Positions 1-6,702 of a stretch of 7,751 nucleotides of DNA are shown piece after piece (position 1 is the stretch's first letter; every line of letters begins with the position of its first letter). Position numbers and translations under genes: made by a program. The DNA comes from Methanoregula sp. (GTDB lineage Archaea; Halobacteriota; Methanomicrobia; Methanomicrobiales; Methanospirillaceae), in the NCBI GenBank assembly GCA_013331015.1, contig DUHF01000127.1, positions 1 to 7,751 on the forward strand, given 5' to 3'. Below the pieces are notes generated by a model. That model saw only the letters and a list, made by a program, of their open reading frames with translations, did no database searches and was not told where the DNA came from.

Positions 1-573
1 CTCGAACGCCTCCGGGACGTGGCGGACACCGTCATTGTTGTGCCCAATGACAAGCTCCTCGAAGTCGTCCCCAAGCTCCCCCTCTACGCGGCCTTCAAGG
101 TTGCCGACGAGGTTCTCATGCGTGCTGTCAAGGGCATCACCGAACTCATCACCATGCCCGGTCTTGTCAACCTCGACTTTGCCGATGTGCGCACGGTCAT
201 GGAGCGCGGCGGCGTTGCCATGATCGGTATGGGCGAGAGTGACTCTGAGGACAAGGCGGCAGATTCGGTCAAGAAGGCAATCCGTTCCCCGCTTCTTGAT
301 GTGGATATCAGCGGCGCAACCGCCGCGCTGGTCAATGTCGTCGGCGGCCCGGACATGACCATGGAAGAGGCAGAAGGGGTTGTGCAGGAAGTTTACAACC
401 GGGTGGACGAGAATGCCCGGATCATCTGGGGTGCCCAGATCGATCCGTCGATGCAGAACAAGATGCGGACCCTGCTTGTGGTAACTGGCGTACGGTCGCC
501 ACAAATATATGGTCGGAATGAGAAACTTACCCCCAAAGTACAGAAACAGTTTGAGATCGATTTTCTCAAGTGA
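1..573 (+). CDS. ftsZ: Cell division GTPase FtsZ, C-terminal half (5' end outside window)
   Basis: This is the tubulin-like GTPase that polymerises into the division ring. The frame is open from the first base (L-E-R-L-R-D...), so the gene starts upstream and only 190 residues are visible, roughly the second half of a typical archaeal FtsZ of about 360-400 residues. Visible landmarks are the central helix leading into LPLYAAFKVADEVL, and the T7 synergy loop GLVNLDFADV at about nt 160-189. That loop carries the N-x-D-x-x-D residues that trigger GTP hydrolysis in the neighbouring subunit. The C-terminal domain follows (GGVAMIGMGES, then DISGATAALVNVVGGPDMTMEEA). The protein ends in a short FEIDFLK tail, a likely anchor-binding peptide. 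secE follows after 6 nt, the order expected for the archaeal ftsZ-secE-spt5 cluster. The nucleotide-binding G-box lies outside the window. The internal GTG at nt 19 is not the real start. Confidence 0.96.
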   Translation, partial: LERLRDVADTVIVVPNDKLLEVVPKLPLYAAFKVADEVLMRAVKGITELITMPGLVNLDFADVRTVMERGGVAMIGMGESDSEDKAADSVKKAIRSPLLDVDISGATAALVNVVGGPDMTMEEAEGVVQEVYNRVDENARIIWGAQIDPSMQNKMRTLLVVTGVRSPQIYGRNEKLTPKVQKQFEIDFLK

Positions 574-579
574 TACCAT

Positions 580-789
580 ATGGAAATTTCAAAACCTGAT
601 TTCAAGACAGAAGCCATCCATGAGGAGTTAGTCCGCAAATACTGGCGGGTCCTCAAACTCGCGCGCACACCCACCCGGGAAGAGTTCACCAAGATCGCAA
701 CCGTTGCAGCAGCGGGTGTCCTCGTTATCGGCATGATCGGCTTTGTCATCTATGTATGCTTCGAACACCAGATGCTGCTTGGGTTCTGA
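580..789 (+). CDS. secE: Preprotein translocase subunit SecE / Sec61 gamma
   Basis: This small essential subunit clamps the SecY/Sec61 alpha channel in the membrane. The protein has 69 residues, as expected for archaeal single-span SecE. It has a polar N terminus, an amphipathic cytoplasmic helix (about residues 13-36, EELVRKYWRVLKLARTPTRE, with the family's typical R/K-P-x-x-E-E-F turn), and one membrane helix at about residues 40-61 (ATVAAAGVLVIGMIGFVIYV). The ATG lies 6 nt after the ftsZ stop. No strong Shine-Dalgarno is visible in the gap, so translation may be coupled to ftsZ. spt5 begins 8 nt downstream. This secE-spt5 pairing parallels bacterial secE-nusG and strongly supports the call despite the short length. 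Confidence 0.94.
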   Translation: MEISKPDFKTEAIHEELVRKYWRVLKLARTPTREEFTKIATVAAAGVLVIGMIGFVIYVCFEHQMLLGF

Positions 790-797
790 ATCCAGCG

Positions 798-1337
798 ATG
801 ACCATGACACAGCCAACCCACCCCGCAGCCTCCGGCACCGCGGCACCGGCAGAACCCGTGGTTCCTGAGGTCTTCAATAACCGCATCTTTGCCATCAAGA
901 CCACCTCCAAGCAGGAGCGGACGGTAGCGGACAATATCCTCAAGGCGATCGAGACCAAGGCAACGGACGTCAAGGTGACCTCCATCATCGTCCCAAACGA
1001 GCTGCAGGGCTACGTGCTGGTGGAGACTCCCGAGAAGATGAACCGTATCGAGCAGCTCGTGGAGATGATCGCCCACGCGCGCGTTGTGGTCAAGGGTGAG
1101 ACGAGCCTTGCCGAGGTCGGTCATTTCCTCATCCCCAAACCGGTGGTTGCCGGTATTGAGGAAGGCACGATCGTCGAACTGATTGCCGGGCCCTTCAAGG
1201 GCGAGAAGGCCGTCGTCAAGCGGGTAGACTCCGCAAAAGAAGAGATCACGGTCGAGCTCTATGAGAGTGTGGTCCCGATCCCGATCACCGTCCGCGGCGA
1301 TAATGTCCGCGTGGTCGAGAAGTTCAGCGACCGGTAA
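798..1337 (+). CDS. spt5: Transcription elongation factor Spt5 (NusG homologue)
   Basis: Spt5 pairs with Spt4, closes the RNA polymerase clamp over the DNA and increases processivity. From the ATG at 798 the protein has 179 residues. A Thr/Pro/Ala-rich tail (1-25) precedes the NGN domain (about 29-108, starting RIFAIKTTSKQERTVADNI and containing LQGYVLVET). A KOW domain follows (about 119-175, with the signature AGPFKGEKAVVKRVD). The ATG at 798 is chosen because it follows the secE stop by 8 nt; ATG 804 is equally possible. An upstream in-frame start at 756 would overlap secE and is unlikely. The N-terminal tail makes this longer than the roughly 150 residues usual for archaeal Spt5. The gene closes the operon at a strong T-tract, and no rpl11 follows. 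Confidence 0.95.
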   Translation: MTMTQPTHPAASGTAAPAEPVVPEVFNNRIFAIKTTSKQERTVADNILKAIETKATDVKVTSIIVPNELQGYVLVETPEKMNRIEQLVEMIAHARVVVKGETSLAEVGHFLIPKPVVAGIEEGTIVELIAGPFKGEKAVVKRVDSAKEEITVELYESVVPIPITVRGDNVRVVEKFSDR

Positions 1338-1363
1338 TTTTTTTTCCTTTTTTTTTTTAAAAA
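1338..1363 (+). terminator. Oligo-T terminator after spt5
   Basis: Immediately after the spt5 stop there are eight T's, CC, eleven T's and then five A's. Long T-tracts without a required hairpin are the standard intrinsic termination signal for archaeal RNA polymerase. This marks the end of the ftsZ-secE-spt5 transcript. Confidence 0.8.
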
Positions 1364-1427
1364 TCCCGGCCTTGCTCCCTGCCCGTTCATCGGATGCGGC
1401 GAGTGCTCACCTGCCGGACGGGGGCTG

Positions 1428-2009
1428 TCATCCGGAAGACGCGCCCCGCCGGGCAGCCTCAACAACCGATCGCACCGCATCGGTCACGATATCCGGCCGG
1501 TCGAGCTGGACATAGTGGCTGGTATTCTGTGCGACAAGGTACGTCCTGTTTGCCGTGTCTCCTGCCATCTCCTTTTGGAGCGTGCGGAAGATCCGGTTGA
1601 CCCGGTCGTTATCAGCAGGATCGGCAGAGGAGCCCATTGGTGTTCCGGACGCTATCACGACAACGGGAATACCCTCCGGCACCGTGATCTTCTCTCGTTT
1701 GAGTTCATCGAAGATCGCAAAGGCACTCTCCGCCTCGACCGCCCGGGCCTCTCAGAATGCCGGGCGTGTTGCAAGGAGCGCCTGGTATGCATGGTACTCG
1801 TAATCGGGCAGGCGGGGATCGACCGGCATGAGTCGGGAGACTGCGGCATAGGTGCCTCCCGCTGCCCCGGCCCGCCCGGCCTCTCCCTCAACACCGAAGC
1901 CCGTGGTGTGGAACCACACCCTGCGGAAATCTTCGCACGTCTTTTTCTCCTTGAGCCGTCGCGTGAGGATGGAGACGGTTGTGATGAGCCTGGGTTTTTC
2001 TTCTGACAT
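1428..2009 (-). pseudogene. Chimeric alpha/beta-hydrolase remnant, in-frame stop
   Basis: One minus-strand frame is readable from ATG 2009 (or GTG 2018) to the TGA at 1428, interrupted by a single in-frame TGA at 1754-1752. Residues 1-39 (MSEEKPRLITTVSILTRRLK, then TCEDFRRVWFHTTGFG) resemble the N terminus of a small uncharacterised protein family seen in methanogens (recognised from memory, low certainty). From about residue 46 the sequence reads like an alpha/beta hydrolase C-terminal region: SRLMPVDPRLPDYEYHAYQ, then PEGIPVVVIASGTPMG, and finally NTSHYVQLDRPDIV with the likely catalytic His. The nucleophile elbow (G-x-S-x-G) and the N-terminal half of the hydrolase are absent. The simplest reading is a deletion that joined the start of one gene to the end of a neighbour, near nt 1870-1895, plus a nonsense mutation (probably CGA to TGA). 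The product is unlikely to be an active enzyme. Confidence 0.72.
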
Positions 2010-2040
2010 ACCAGTCACTACGGGAGATTTTGGGAGCGGG

Positions 2041-2049
2041 TATTTATTT
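2041..2049 (-). promoter_or_regulatory. TATA box of the hydrolase remnant
   Basis: The minus strand reads AAATAAATA here, with its centre about 36 bp upstream of ATG 2009. A start site about 25 bp downstream would fall near 2020, giving a very short leader, which is common in archaea. The degraded gene may therefore still be transcribed. Confidence 0.4.
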
Positions 2050-2190
2050 GCTGGCAGTGCGGGCAGGATGACGAGTGCACAGTGACCCCGGCCACCATAA
2101 TTTTAGGAATCCGGGATTACATCACATCGTGGAACGTCGTGTCTTCTTGAAAAAAACCTCATGTTTGGGAAGTCCGGCCCAGACAAGGAA

Positions 2191-2226
2191 TTTTAAGGAC
2201 ATAAAACCCATTTTTTCAAATTGAGG
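2191..2226 (+). promoter_or_regulatory. Promoter region and RBS of the zinc-ribbon gene
   Basis: A TATA-like TTTTAAG (2191-2197), with a second candidate CATAAAA (2200-2206), lies 25-40 bp upstream of the ATG. A GAGG Shine-Dalgarno (2223-2226) sits 4 nt before ATG 2231 and supports that start. The whole 2019-2230 interval is the shared control region of two divergent genes. Nothing else coding was seen in it. Confidence 0.4.
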
Positions 2227-2230
2227 CTTC

Positions 2231-3874
2231 ATGGAGATTAATTGCCCGAGATGCGGGAGCAAAGTTCCGGACAGCAAATCGCAGTTCTGTGATAAATGTG
2301 GCAATAAACTGCCCGATACCCTGCCGCAGAGTGTTATCAATACCTGTATCCAATGCGGCAAGACTGCCCCGGCCAGCACCTCATTATTCTGTGATTACTG
2401 CGGCACCCAGCTGCCACAACCAACCACGGTCAATTATGGCAAAGTATGCACAACCTGCCGGCGAATGGCTCCCTCATCCGAGTCGGTATTCTGTGATGTC
2501 TGCGGCACAAGACTCACTCCTCTCTCTCTCCCGGTAAGCAGGGGTGTGTTACTCCCGTCTCCCACTATCCCCGAAATCGCGTCGCCGCCCCATAAGGAAG
2601 AATCACCCACAACCGTTGCAGAGGATTCTCCTGAGTCCGCGGCGGAGAAGAATTCGAAATTATCTGTTTTTGTTCTTCGTTTTGCGCTGGTCTTTGGCAT
2701 TGTTGGATTCTTTATCAATCCCCTCATCGGAATCGCTATTGTGGTCTTGAGCGCCTATGCCGTGTACCAGGATGCAAAGGAACTTCGCACCGGATCGTTC
2801 AGTGCAAAGGTCGAACCCTTCAGAACGGTAACGTGGAGACCTGCTGGCTGGGGGCTGATTGTCCTTGTCGTGTGGATAGTAGGCCTTCCATTATACCTCG
2901 TTCACCGGGAACAGTTAATCCAGATCTTTATCCATGGAGGACTTATACCGGAACCCGCCCGGGAAGCAGCAGGAGAACCTGAACCAGAACACGCACCGGG
3001 TTCTGTTGAGGAACCGGTTGAGCTCCCCGTGCTCGGATTGGAGGGAGAACCTGCAATGCTCCATTCCGATGCCGGTGGTTTTGAACCGGTCATTGAAAAG
3101 ACCGCAGATACTTCGTATACGGTTCCTCAAAAAACAGAACCTTTCAGTACTGTGTTCGTGACCTCCAACGAAGCGGTACCCGAAGTGAAAAACGACGAGA
3201 GCTGCATTGCAGAACCCGGGTGGGGCATACCGGCCCCCGGATCAAGTCCGTCACCTGCAGACGGCTCTCCCCTTACGAATCCTGCAGGGACAGAAGGTTG
3301 TGAGAAGTATGCAAAAACTAAAGGAGGCAGAGTCACCCGGGCACGGCTGGCAGTTTTGGTTATTGCTATCATCGCCATTGTCCTTGCTGTTGCAGTCGTC
3401 CAGATGGGGATGATACCCGAAGTCAGCCAGCTGGCCCCCCTCAACTTCTCTCCTCCCCAGACGACGTCTGCACCAACCGTCAATGTCCTGTCTGTTGGAG
3501 AAAGTGTCAGTGACGGAAGACAAAAACTGACGGTTCACGGGTATGAAATCAAAGATAAAATCGGATCGAAATCTCCCGGAGATCTTGATACGGAAAAGAA
3601 GGGCTATACCTTCATGGTTGTTGATATCACGGCTGAGAACCTGCAGTTCATGGATGCAATCAGTACTGAGGAGTTCTATCTCATCAATGCCGAGGGATAC
3701 CTATACCCCACCGAACAGGTTTCTGGCCTCGATTCTCTCTTCAATGGGACGGATATCCGCCCCTTTGAAAAACGGCGGGGGAACCTCGCCTTTTCTGTGC
3801 CTGCAGAACCCGGTGAACTGAGGTTGAAACATGACCTTGGCAACAGCATCATTGCCCTCTTCCTGATAACATAA
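2231..3874 (+). CDS. Triple zinc-ribbon membrane protein with DUF4352-like domain
   Basis: The exact function is not known. From the N terminus there are three zinc ribbons with CxxC pairs at C5/C8-C20/C23, C39/C42-C54/C57 and C73/C76-C88/C91. The unit repeats every 34 residues (102 nt) exactly, so it looks like tandem duplication. A Ser/Pro linker follows, then hydrophobic segments at about 146-162, 164-179 and 207-224. Next comes an acidic Pro/Glu-rich linker (about 240-360), and then another membrane helix at about 373-391 preceded by basic residues (KTKGGRVTRAR). The C-terminal domain (about 417-547, from VLSVGESVSDGRQKLTVHGY) has the beta-rich layout of DUF4352-type extracytoplasmic domains (YTFMVVDITAEN, FYLINAEGYLYPT, AFSVPAEP). 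The architecture suggests a membrane-anchored protein with cytoplasmic metal-binding modules and an external domain. The gene stands alone and converges on the sensor kinase. Confidence 0.85.
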   Translation: MEINCPRCGSKVPDSKSQFCDKCGNKLPDTLPQSVINTCIQCGKTAPASTSLFCDYCGTQLPQPTTVNYGKVCTTCRRMAPSSESVFCDVCGTRLTPLSLPVSRGVLLPSPTIPEIASPPHKEESPTTVAEDSPESAAEKNSKLSVFVLRFALVFGIVGFFINPLIGIAIVVLSAYAVYQDAKELRTGSFSAKVEPFRTVTWRPAGWGLIVLVVWIVGLPLYLVHREQLIQIFIHGGLIPEPAREAAGEPEPEHAPGSVEEPVELPVLGLEGEPAMLHSDAGGFEPVIEKTADTSYTVPQKTEPFSTVFVTSNEAVPEVKNDESCIAEPGWGIPAPGSSPSPADGSPLTNPAGTEGCEKYAKTKGGRVTRARLAVLVIAIIAIVLAVAVVQMGMIPEVSQLAPLNFSPPQTTSAPTVNVLSVGESVSDGRQKLTVHGYEIKDKIGSKSPGDLDTEKKGYTFMVVDITAENLQFMDAISTEEFYLINAEGYLYPTEQVSGLDSLFNGTDIRPFEKRRGNLAFSVPAEPGELRLKHDLGNSIIALFLIT

Positions 3875-3877
3875 ACT

Positions 3878-3899
3878 CCTGCATCCAACCGGTTGCAGG
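3878..3899. terminator. Hairpin between convergent genes
   Basis: CCTGCA (3878-3883) and TGCAGG (3894-3899) form a 6-bp stem around a 10-nt loop, four nt after the zinc-ribbon stop and between two converging genes. Neither strand has a T-tract after it, so it is only a weak terminator candidate. It may simply help separate the two transcripts. Confidence 0.3.
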
Positions 3900-3939
3900 G
3901 AAATATTCGGCCCCGGTACGTCAGCGACAAAACATCCAT

Positions 3940-5775
3940 TCAGACTGCGGGCAGGCGGTACCTGCCTTCCGGCACCATGATCTCGAACCGTGCCCCGGTG
4001 CCGGACTCTCCAGTCTCCCGGATGCTGATATCCGTGATTGCGAGGATCTCGCGGGCAAGGAACAGGCCCCTTCCACCCTTGAGTTTATAGTCCCGGTTGA
4101 AGATCTTCTCCTTGTCCGGTTTTACGATTCCGGGTCCATTGTCTTCTATTGAGATCGTAAGACCATCCGGCCCTTCCCTGTACTGGATCCTCACCTCCGT
4201 TGCCCCATTGCCGTGGATGAGAGTGTTCTCCATCAGGATGAAGAAGACATCCTCAAGCAGGGGATCTGCATAGATCTCAATACCGTCAAGATCTACGGTC
4301 CGTTTTATCCGGGCAAAGTCCAGGTGGGAGATTGCGTTGAGCAGCGCGATGTTTGCGTCCTGCCAGAGCGGCTTTCCGATCCCCAGATCCTGGAACTTCT
4401 TTGCAGACTGCATCGCGGTCATCATGGAATGGAGGATCTCTTCGCTCTTGTGCAGGAAACCCGCAGCCGTTGTGCCGGCCACTTCGTTCTTTGCCAGCTC
4501 GGTGAAGCCCGTGACTGCGAAGACCGCGTTCTTGATCTCATCAAATGTCAGGGTGTTGAGCAGGCTGAGTTTCCTGCGGGCCTGCAGCAGGGCCTGCTCG
4601 TTCTTTTTGAGTTCGGAAAAATTGTGCCGAAGTTCCTCCTCGGTTGCAGTAATCTGCTCATATGCGGCATTGATCTCCATGAGGTTCTGCCTGAGTTTCT
4701 CCTCGGTTGCACTCAGCCGTTCGTATGCGGCGTTGATTTCCTCATTCTTTGTTTTGAGTTCATCTTCGGCCAGCCTGCGGCTCCGGATCTCTTCCTGGAG
4801 TTTCTCGTTCTGCCGGGACAATTCGGCAGTCTTTTTCTCAACCTCCCGTTTGAGGATGATGCTCATGATGACGAAGAGGACAGCGAAGAACGCGATCCCG
4901 CCAAGCCCCCAGAACAGCCAGAGTGGAATCGTTGAACCGGCTTCTATCCCATACCACTTCTGCATTGCCCGGTTATACGGGGATGAGGGACTCATTTTTC
5001 CTTGTGCAATGCCCCGGTCAAGGGCGGCAAGGAGGTCCCGGTTCTTCCCTTTCTGGACGGCAAACGTCATCTGGACCGGGTTGAACATCACCGGTGTTGC
5101 CGCAAGACCGTATGTCTTTGCATCTTCCTGGCCCGCTGTATTGTATACGACAAGAGCATCTGCATCTCCGGCTGCCGTTGCAGAAAAGACCGCCATGGGA
5201 GAATCCATGTCAAGCATCGTGACATTGACATCGAAATTTTTTGCATAATCCAGAAACCCGGTCCCGCTCTGTGCTCCCCTGACCGATGCCACCCGCTTCC
5301 CCTCGAGGTCAAGGATGGTATTGATGCCGGACCCGGGGCGTGCATACACCTGTGACCAGACCGAGAGAGCCGATTCATTGCCAAAGTCATACGACTTTTG
5401 GCGTTCCGGTGTACTGGTTACGGCCGGCATAACATCGATCTCGCCGGCCGCAAGCCGGTCCCAGCTCTCGGTCAGCGATCCACTGATCCAGATGATATTC
5501 CAGCCCTCTTTTTGTGCGATATCTTCGACAATATCAACAAAGAAGCCGGCCGGGTCTCCCCGCTCATTGGTGTAGAGCGAGGGCTTGAGCTCCGTGAGTG
5601 CCACCTTTACATCCCGGGCAGCAAACGCGGGTGTGACGAGGGCAGCAAGGAGGATAATGGCAATGCCTAAAATGAACGCCCGGTGCAGGATGCACACCAT
5701 TCTTTTGTTTGCCCCCGGGGACACGGGTGTATGCGTGCCGGCCCGCAGAGGTTTGGAATTCCCTTTACCGGTCAT
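3940..5775 (-). CDS. SBP-type sensor histidine kinase lacking the usual H-box His
   Basis: The protein has 611 residues. It starts with a signal/anchor helix (33-52, ending TPAFA). An extracytoplasmic solute-binding domain of the SBP_bac_3 type follows (about 56-276: GDPAGFFVDIVEDIA, WDRLAAGEIDVMPAVTSTPE, LEGKRVASVRGAQSG). A membrane helix (283-308) leads to a long coiled coil (310-400) with a 21-residue repeat, then a dimerisation-like helix pair (400-460) and a HATPase_c domain. Its nucleotide-binding motifs are intact: N-box E516-N517 with H521-G522-N523, G1 D545-N-G-P-G549, G2 G568-R-G-L571, G3 G592-T-G594. Where an H-box is expected the sequence is LLNTLTFDEIKNAVF, with Phe411 and no His. 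ATG 5775 is chosen because AAGGAG sits 2 nt before it and a TATA box lies upstream; ATG 5700 would start directly at the signal helix. No response regulator is adjacent. The ligand is probably an amino acid or similar small solute (family inference). Confidence 0.9.
   Translation of the reverse strand: MTGKGNSKPLRAGTHTPVSPGANKRMVCILHRAFILGIAIILLAALVTPAFAARDVKVALTELKPSLYTNERGDPAGFFVDIVEDIAQKEGWNIIWISGSLTESWDRLAAGEIDVMPAVTSTPERQKSYDFGNESALSVWSQVYARPGSGINTILDLEGKRVASVRGAQSGTGFLDYAKNFDVNVTMLDMDSPMAVFSATAAGDADALVVYNTAGQEDAKTYGLAATPVMFNPVQMTFAVQKGKNRDLLAALDRGIAQGKMSPSSPYNRAMQKWYGIEAGSTIPLWLFWGLGGIAFFAVLFVIMSIILKREVEKKTAELSRQNEKLQEEIRSRRLAEDELKTKNEEINAAYERLSATEEKLRQNLMEINAAYEQITATEEELRHNFSELKKNEQALLQARRKLSLLNTLTFDEIKNAVFAVTGFTELAKNEVAGTTAAGFLHKSEEILHSMMTAMQSAKKFQDLGIGKPLWQDANIALLNAISHLDFARIKRTVDLDGIEIYADPLLEDVFFILMENTLIHGNGATEVRIQYREGPDGLTISIEDNGPGIVKPDKEKIFNRDYKLKGGRGLFLAREILAITDISIRETGESGTGARFEIMVPEGRYRLPAV
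4615..4740 (-). repeat. Two 21-residue coiled-coil repeats within the sensor kinase
   Basis: Residues 346-366 and 367-387 of the kinase are near-identical units (EINAAYERLSATEEKLRQN and EINAAYEQITATEEELRHN), encoded by two tandem 63-nt units. They lie in the helix linking the membrane to the catalytic core, where a 21-residue step (three heptads) preserves the helical register. Confidence 0.75.
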
Positions 5776-5777
5776 AG

Positions 5778-5820
5778 CTCCTTGTGGCTTGTTGAATGGA
5801 TGCTCCTGTCATATATTATC
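5778..5820 (-). promoter_or_regulatory. Promoter and RBS of the sensor kinase
   Basis: On the minus strand GATAATATAT (5820-5811) follows an A-rich BRE-like stretch and makes a good archaeal TATA box. A start site about 25 bp downstream falls near 5790, leaving a short leader that still contains AAGGAG (5783-5778), 2 nt before ATG 5775. The close spacing is unusual, but together the two signals favour the longer N terminus. Confidence 0.6.
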
Positions 5821-5897
5821 TTTTTGGGTTGCACGCCGGTGGGACAACCCCGCCCGGCCCGGGAGCCGGCACCGGCATTCCTCACAGCGCCCGGGAT

Positions 5898-5923
5898 TGC
5901 TGCCGCTTCCGGATCGGGCAGCA
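5898..5923. repeat. Inverted repeat in the kinase/acetyltransferase divergent region
   Basis: TGCTGCC (5898-5904) and GGCAGCA (5917-5923) form a perfect 7-bp dyad around a 12-nt loop, between two divergently transcribed genes. It could be an operator or simply a hairpin. The remaining interval 5821-6007 is GC-rich and shows no credible gene. Confidence 0.35.
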
Positions 5924-6007
5924 GCCGAAACGCAGGGTGGTGGCATTCTTATCATCCCGCATGGACAACTCTTCAGGGTATACTGATCCGCGGATGGTGT
6001 TTTTCCT

Positions 6008-6559
6008 TTGAGCTTCTCCCTCATTACCAGGCGCCTGATCCTGGAAGACCTGACCCTTCAGGATCTTCAAAATATCCAGAGAATCGCCCGGGATCGCGAG
6101 CTGATGAAGTACGTTCTTCTCTGGCTCGAGAACGATGAGCAGATCGAGGCGTTTGTACACAATGCGATCGATGAGGCGGCAAATGCTGACCGGAGGGAGT
6201 ACGTGCTCGCTGCTCGTGACCCGGTAACCGGGGAATTTGCCGGCATAACATTCATCGAGATTGATCGCCAATTCACGAGCACAGCAGAATTCGGGATCGT
6301 CCTGCTGCCAGCGTACTGCCAGAACGGGTACGGGTCGGAGATCTTACACGCGTTTTTGAAATTCGGGTTTGATGAGCTCGGGATGCACCGGGTGTACGGG
6401 AAGTGCGATGAGCTCAATGTCGCCTCGGCCAGGCTCATGGAGAAATGCGGGCTTACGTACGAGGGAACGATCCGCGAGCATGTCTGGCTCCGCGATCACT
6501 GGCGCTCGACACGATATTACGGTATGCTTGCAGGGGAGTATGCTTCTTGGAAGGAGTAA
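6008..6559 (+). CDS. GNAT-family N-acetyltransferase (RimJ/RimL type)
   Basis: The protein has 183 residues and transfers an acetyl group from acetyl-CoA to an amine. The substrate cannot be read from the sequence. The layout is that of Acetyltransf_3: LITRRLILEDLTLQDLQNI at the N terminus, strand beta4 with TAEFGIVLLPAYCQNGYGSE containing the acetyl-CoA pyrophosphate-binding Q105-N-G-Y-G109, then the conserved LNVASARLMEKCGLTYEGTI and a WRSTRYYGML ending. These features match RimJ/RimL and ribosomal-protein-alanine acetyltransferase relatives. No in-frame ATG or GTG exists between the TGA at 5984 and the conserved start of the domain, so TTG 6008 is the likely start, with GGTG (5996-5999) upstream as a weak RBS. 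GTATAC at 5979-5984 could serve as a TATA box for a near-leaderless message. The gene is divergent from the kinase and stands alone. Confidence 0.88.
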   Translation: MSFSLITRRLILEDLTLQDLQNIQRIARDRELMKYVLLWLENDEQIEAFVHNAIDEAANADRREYVLAARDPVTGEFAGITFIEIDRQFTSTAEFGIVLLPAYCQNGYGSEILHAFLKFGFDELGMHRVYGKCDELNVASARLMEKCGLTYEGTIREHVWLRDHWRSTRYYGMLAGEYASWKE

Positions 6560-6593
6560 GCCGGGACTTTTCAATGCCGGATGATTTACCGTG

Positions 6594-6607
6594 CCGAAGG
6601 GGTTCGG
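6594..6607 (+). repeat. Small hairpin after the acetyltransferase
   Basis: CCGAA, GGGG and TTCGG form a 5-bp stem with a four-base loop, 35 nt past the acetyltransferase stop. No T-tract follows directly (a T5 lies at 6640-6644). The stretch 6560-6660 otherwise shows nothing recognisable. Confidence 0.3.
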
Positions 6608-6660
6608 AAGGGTACAAACCGATCACCGGGAAGAGGGTGTTTTTAGGAAGTTCACGTCAG

Positions 6661-6700
6661 AAATATATCGGTTCTGCAGGATCACCCATGACCCCGGTCA
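6661..6700 (+). promoter_or_regulatory. Possible promoter with operator-like dyad
   Basis: AAATATAT (6661-6668) is a fair archaeal TATA box. About 25 bp downstream, at the predicted start site, is a dyad TGACC-CC-GGTCA (6689-6700). A dyad lying over the start site is a classic repressor position. The transcript would run straight into the large inverted repeat at 6703. All of this is inferred from spacing alone. Confidence 0.3.
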
Positions 6701-6702
6701 CA

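Noticed and set aside
1752..1754. TGA read as selenocysteine
   Set aside because: The surrounding family suggests Arg at this point, no SECIS-like structure was seen, and the gene is already missing its catalytic half.
1515..2006. 163-codon plus-strand frame opposite the hydrolase remnant
   Set aside because: Its composition (Arg, Gly, Cys-rich) is antisense-like, and the minus strand carries recognisable motifs over the same span.
4213..5248. Long plus-strand frames (240 and 303 codons) opposite the sensor kinase
   Set aside because: They are antisense shadows of a GC-rich coding region. The kinase on the minus strand has clear domains.
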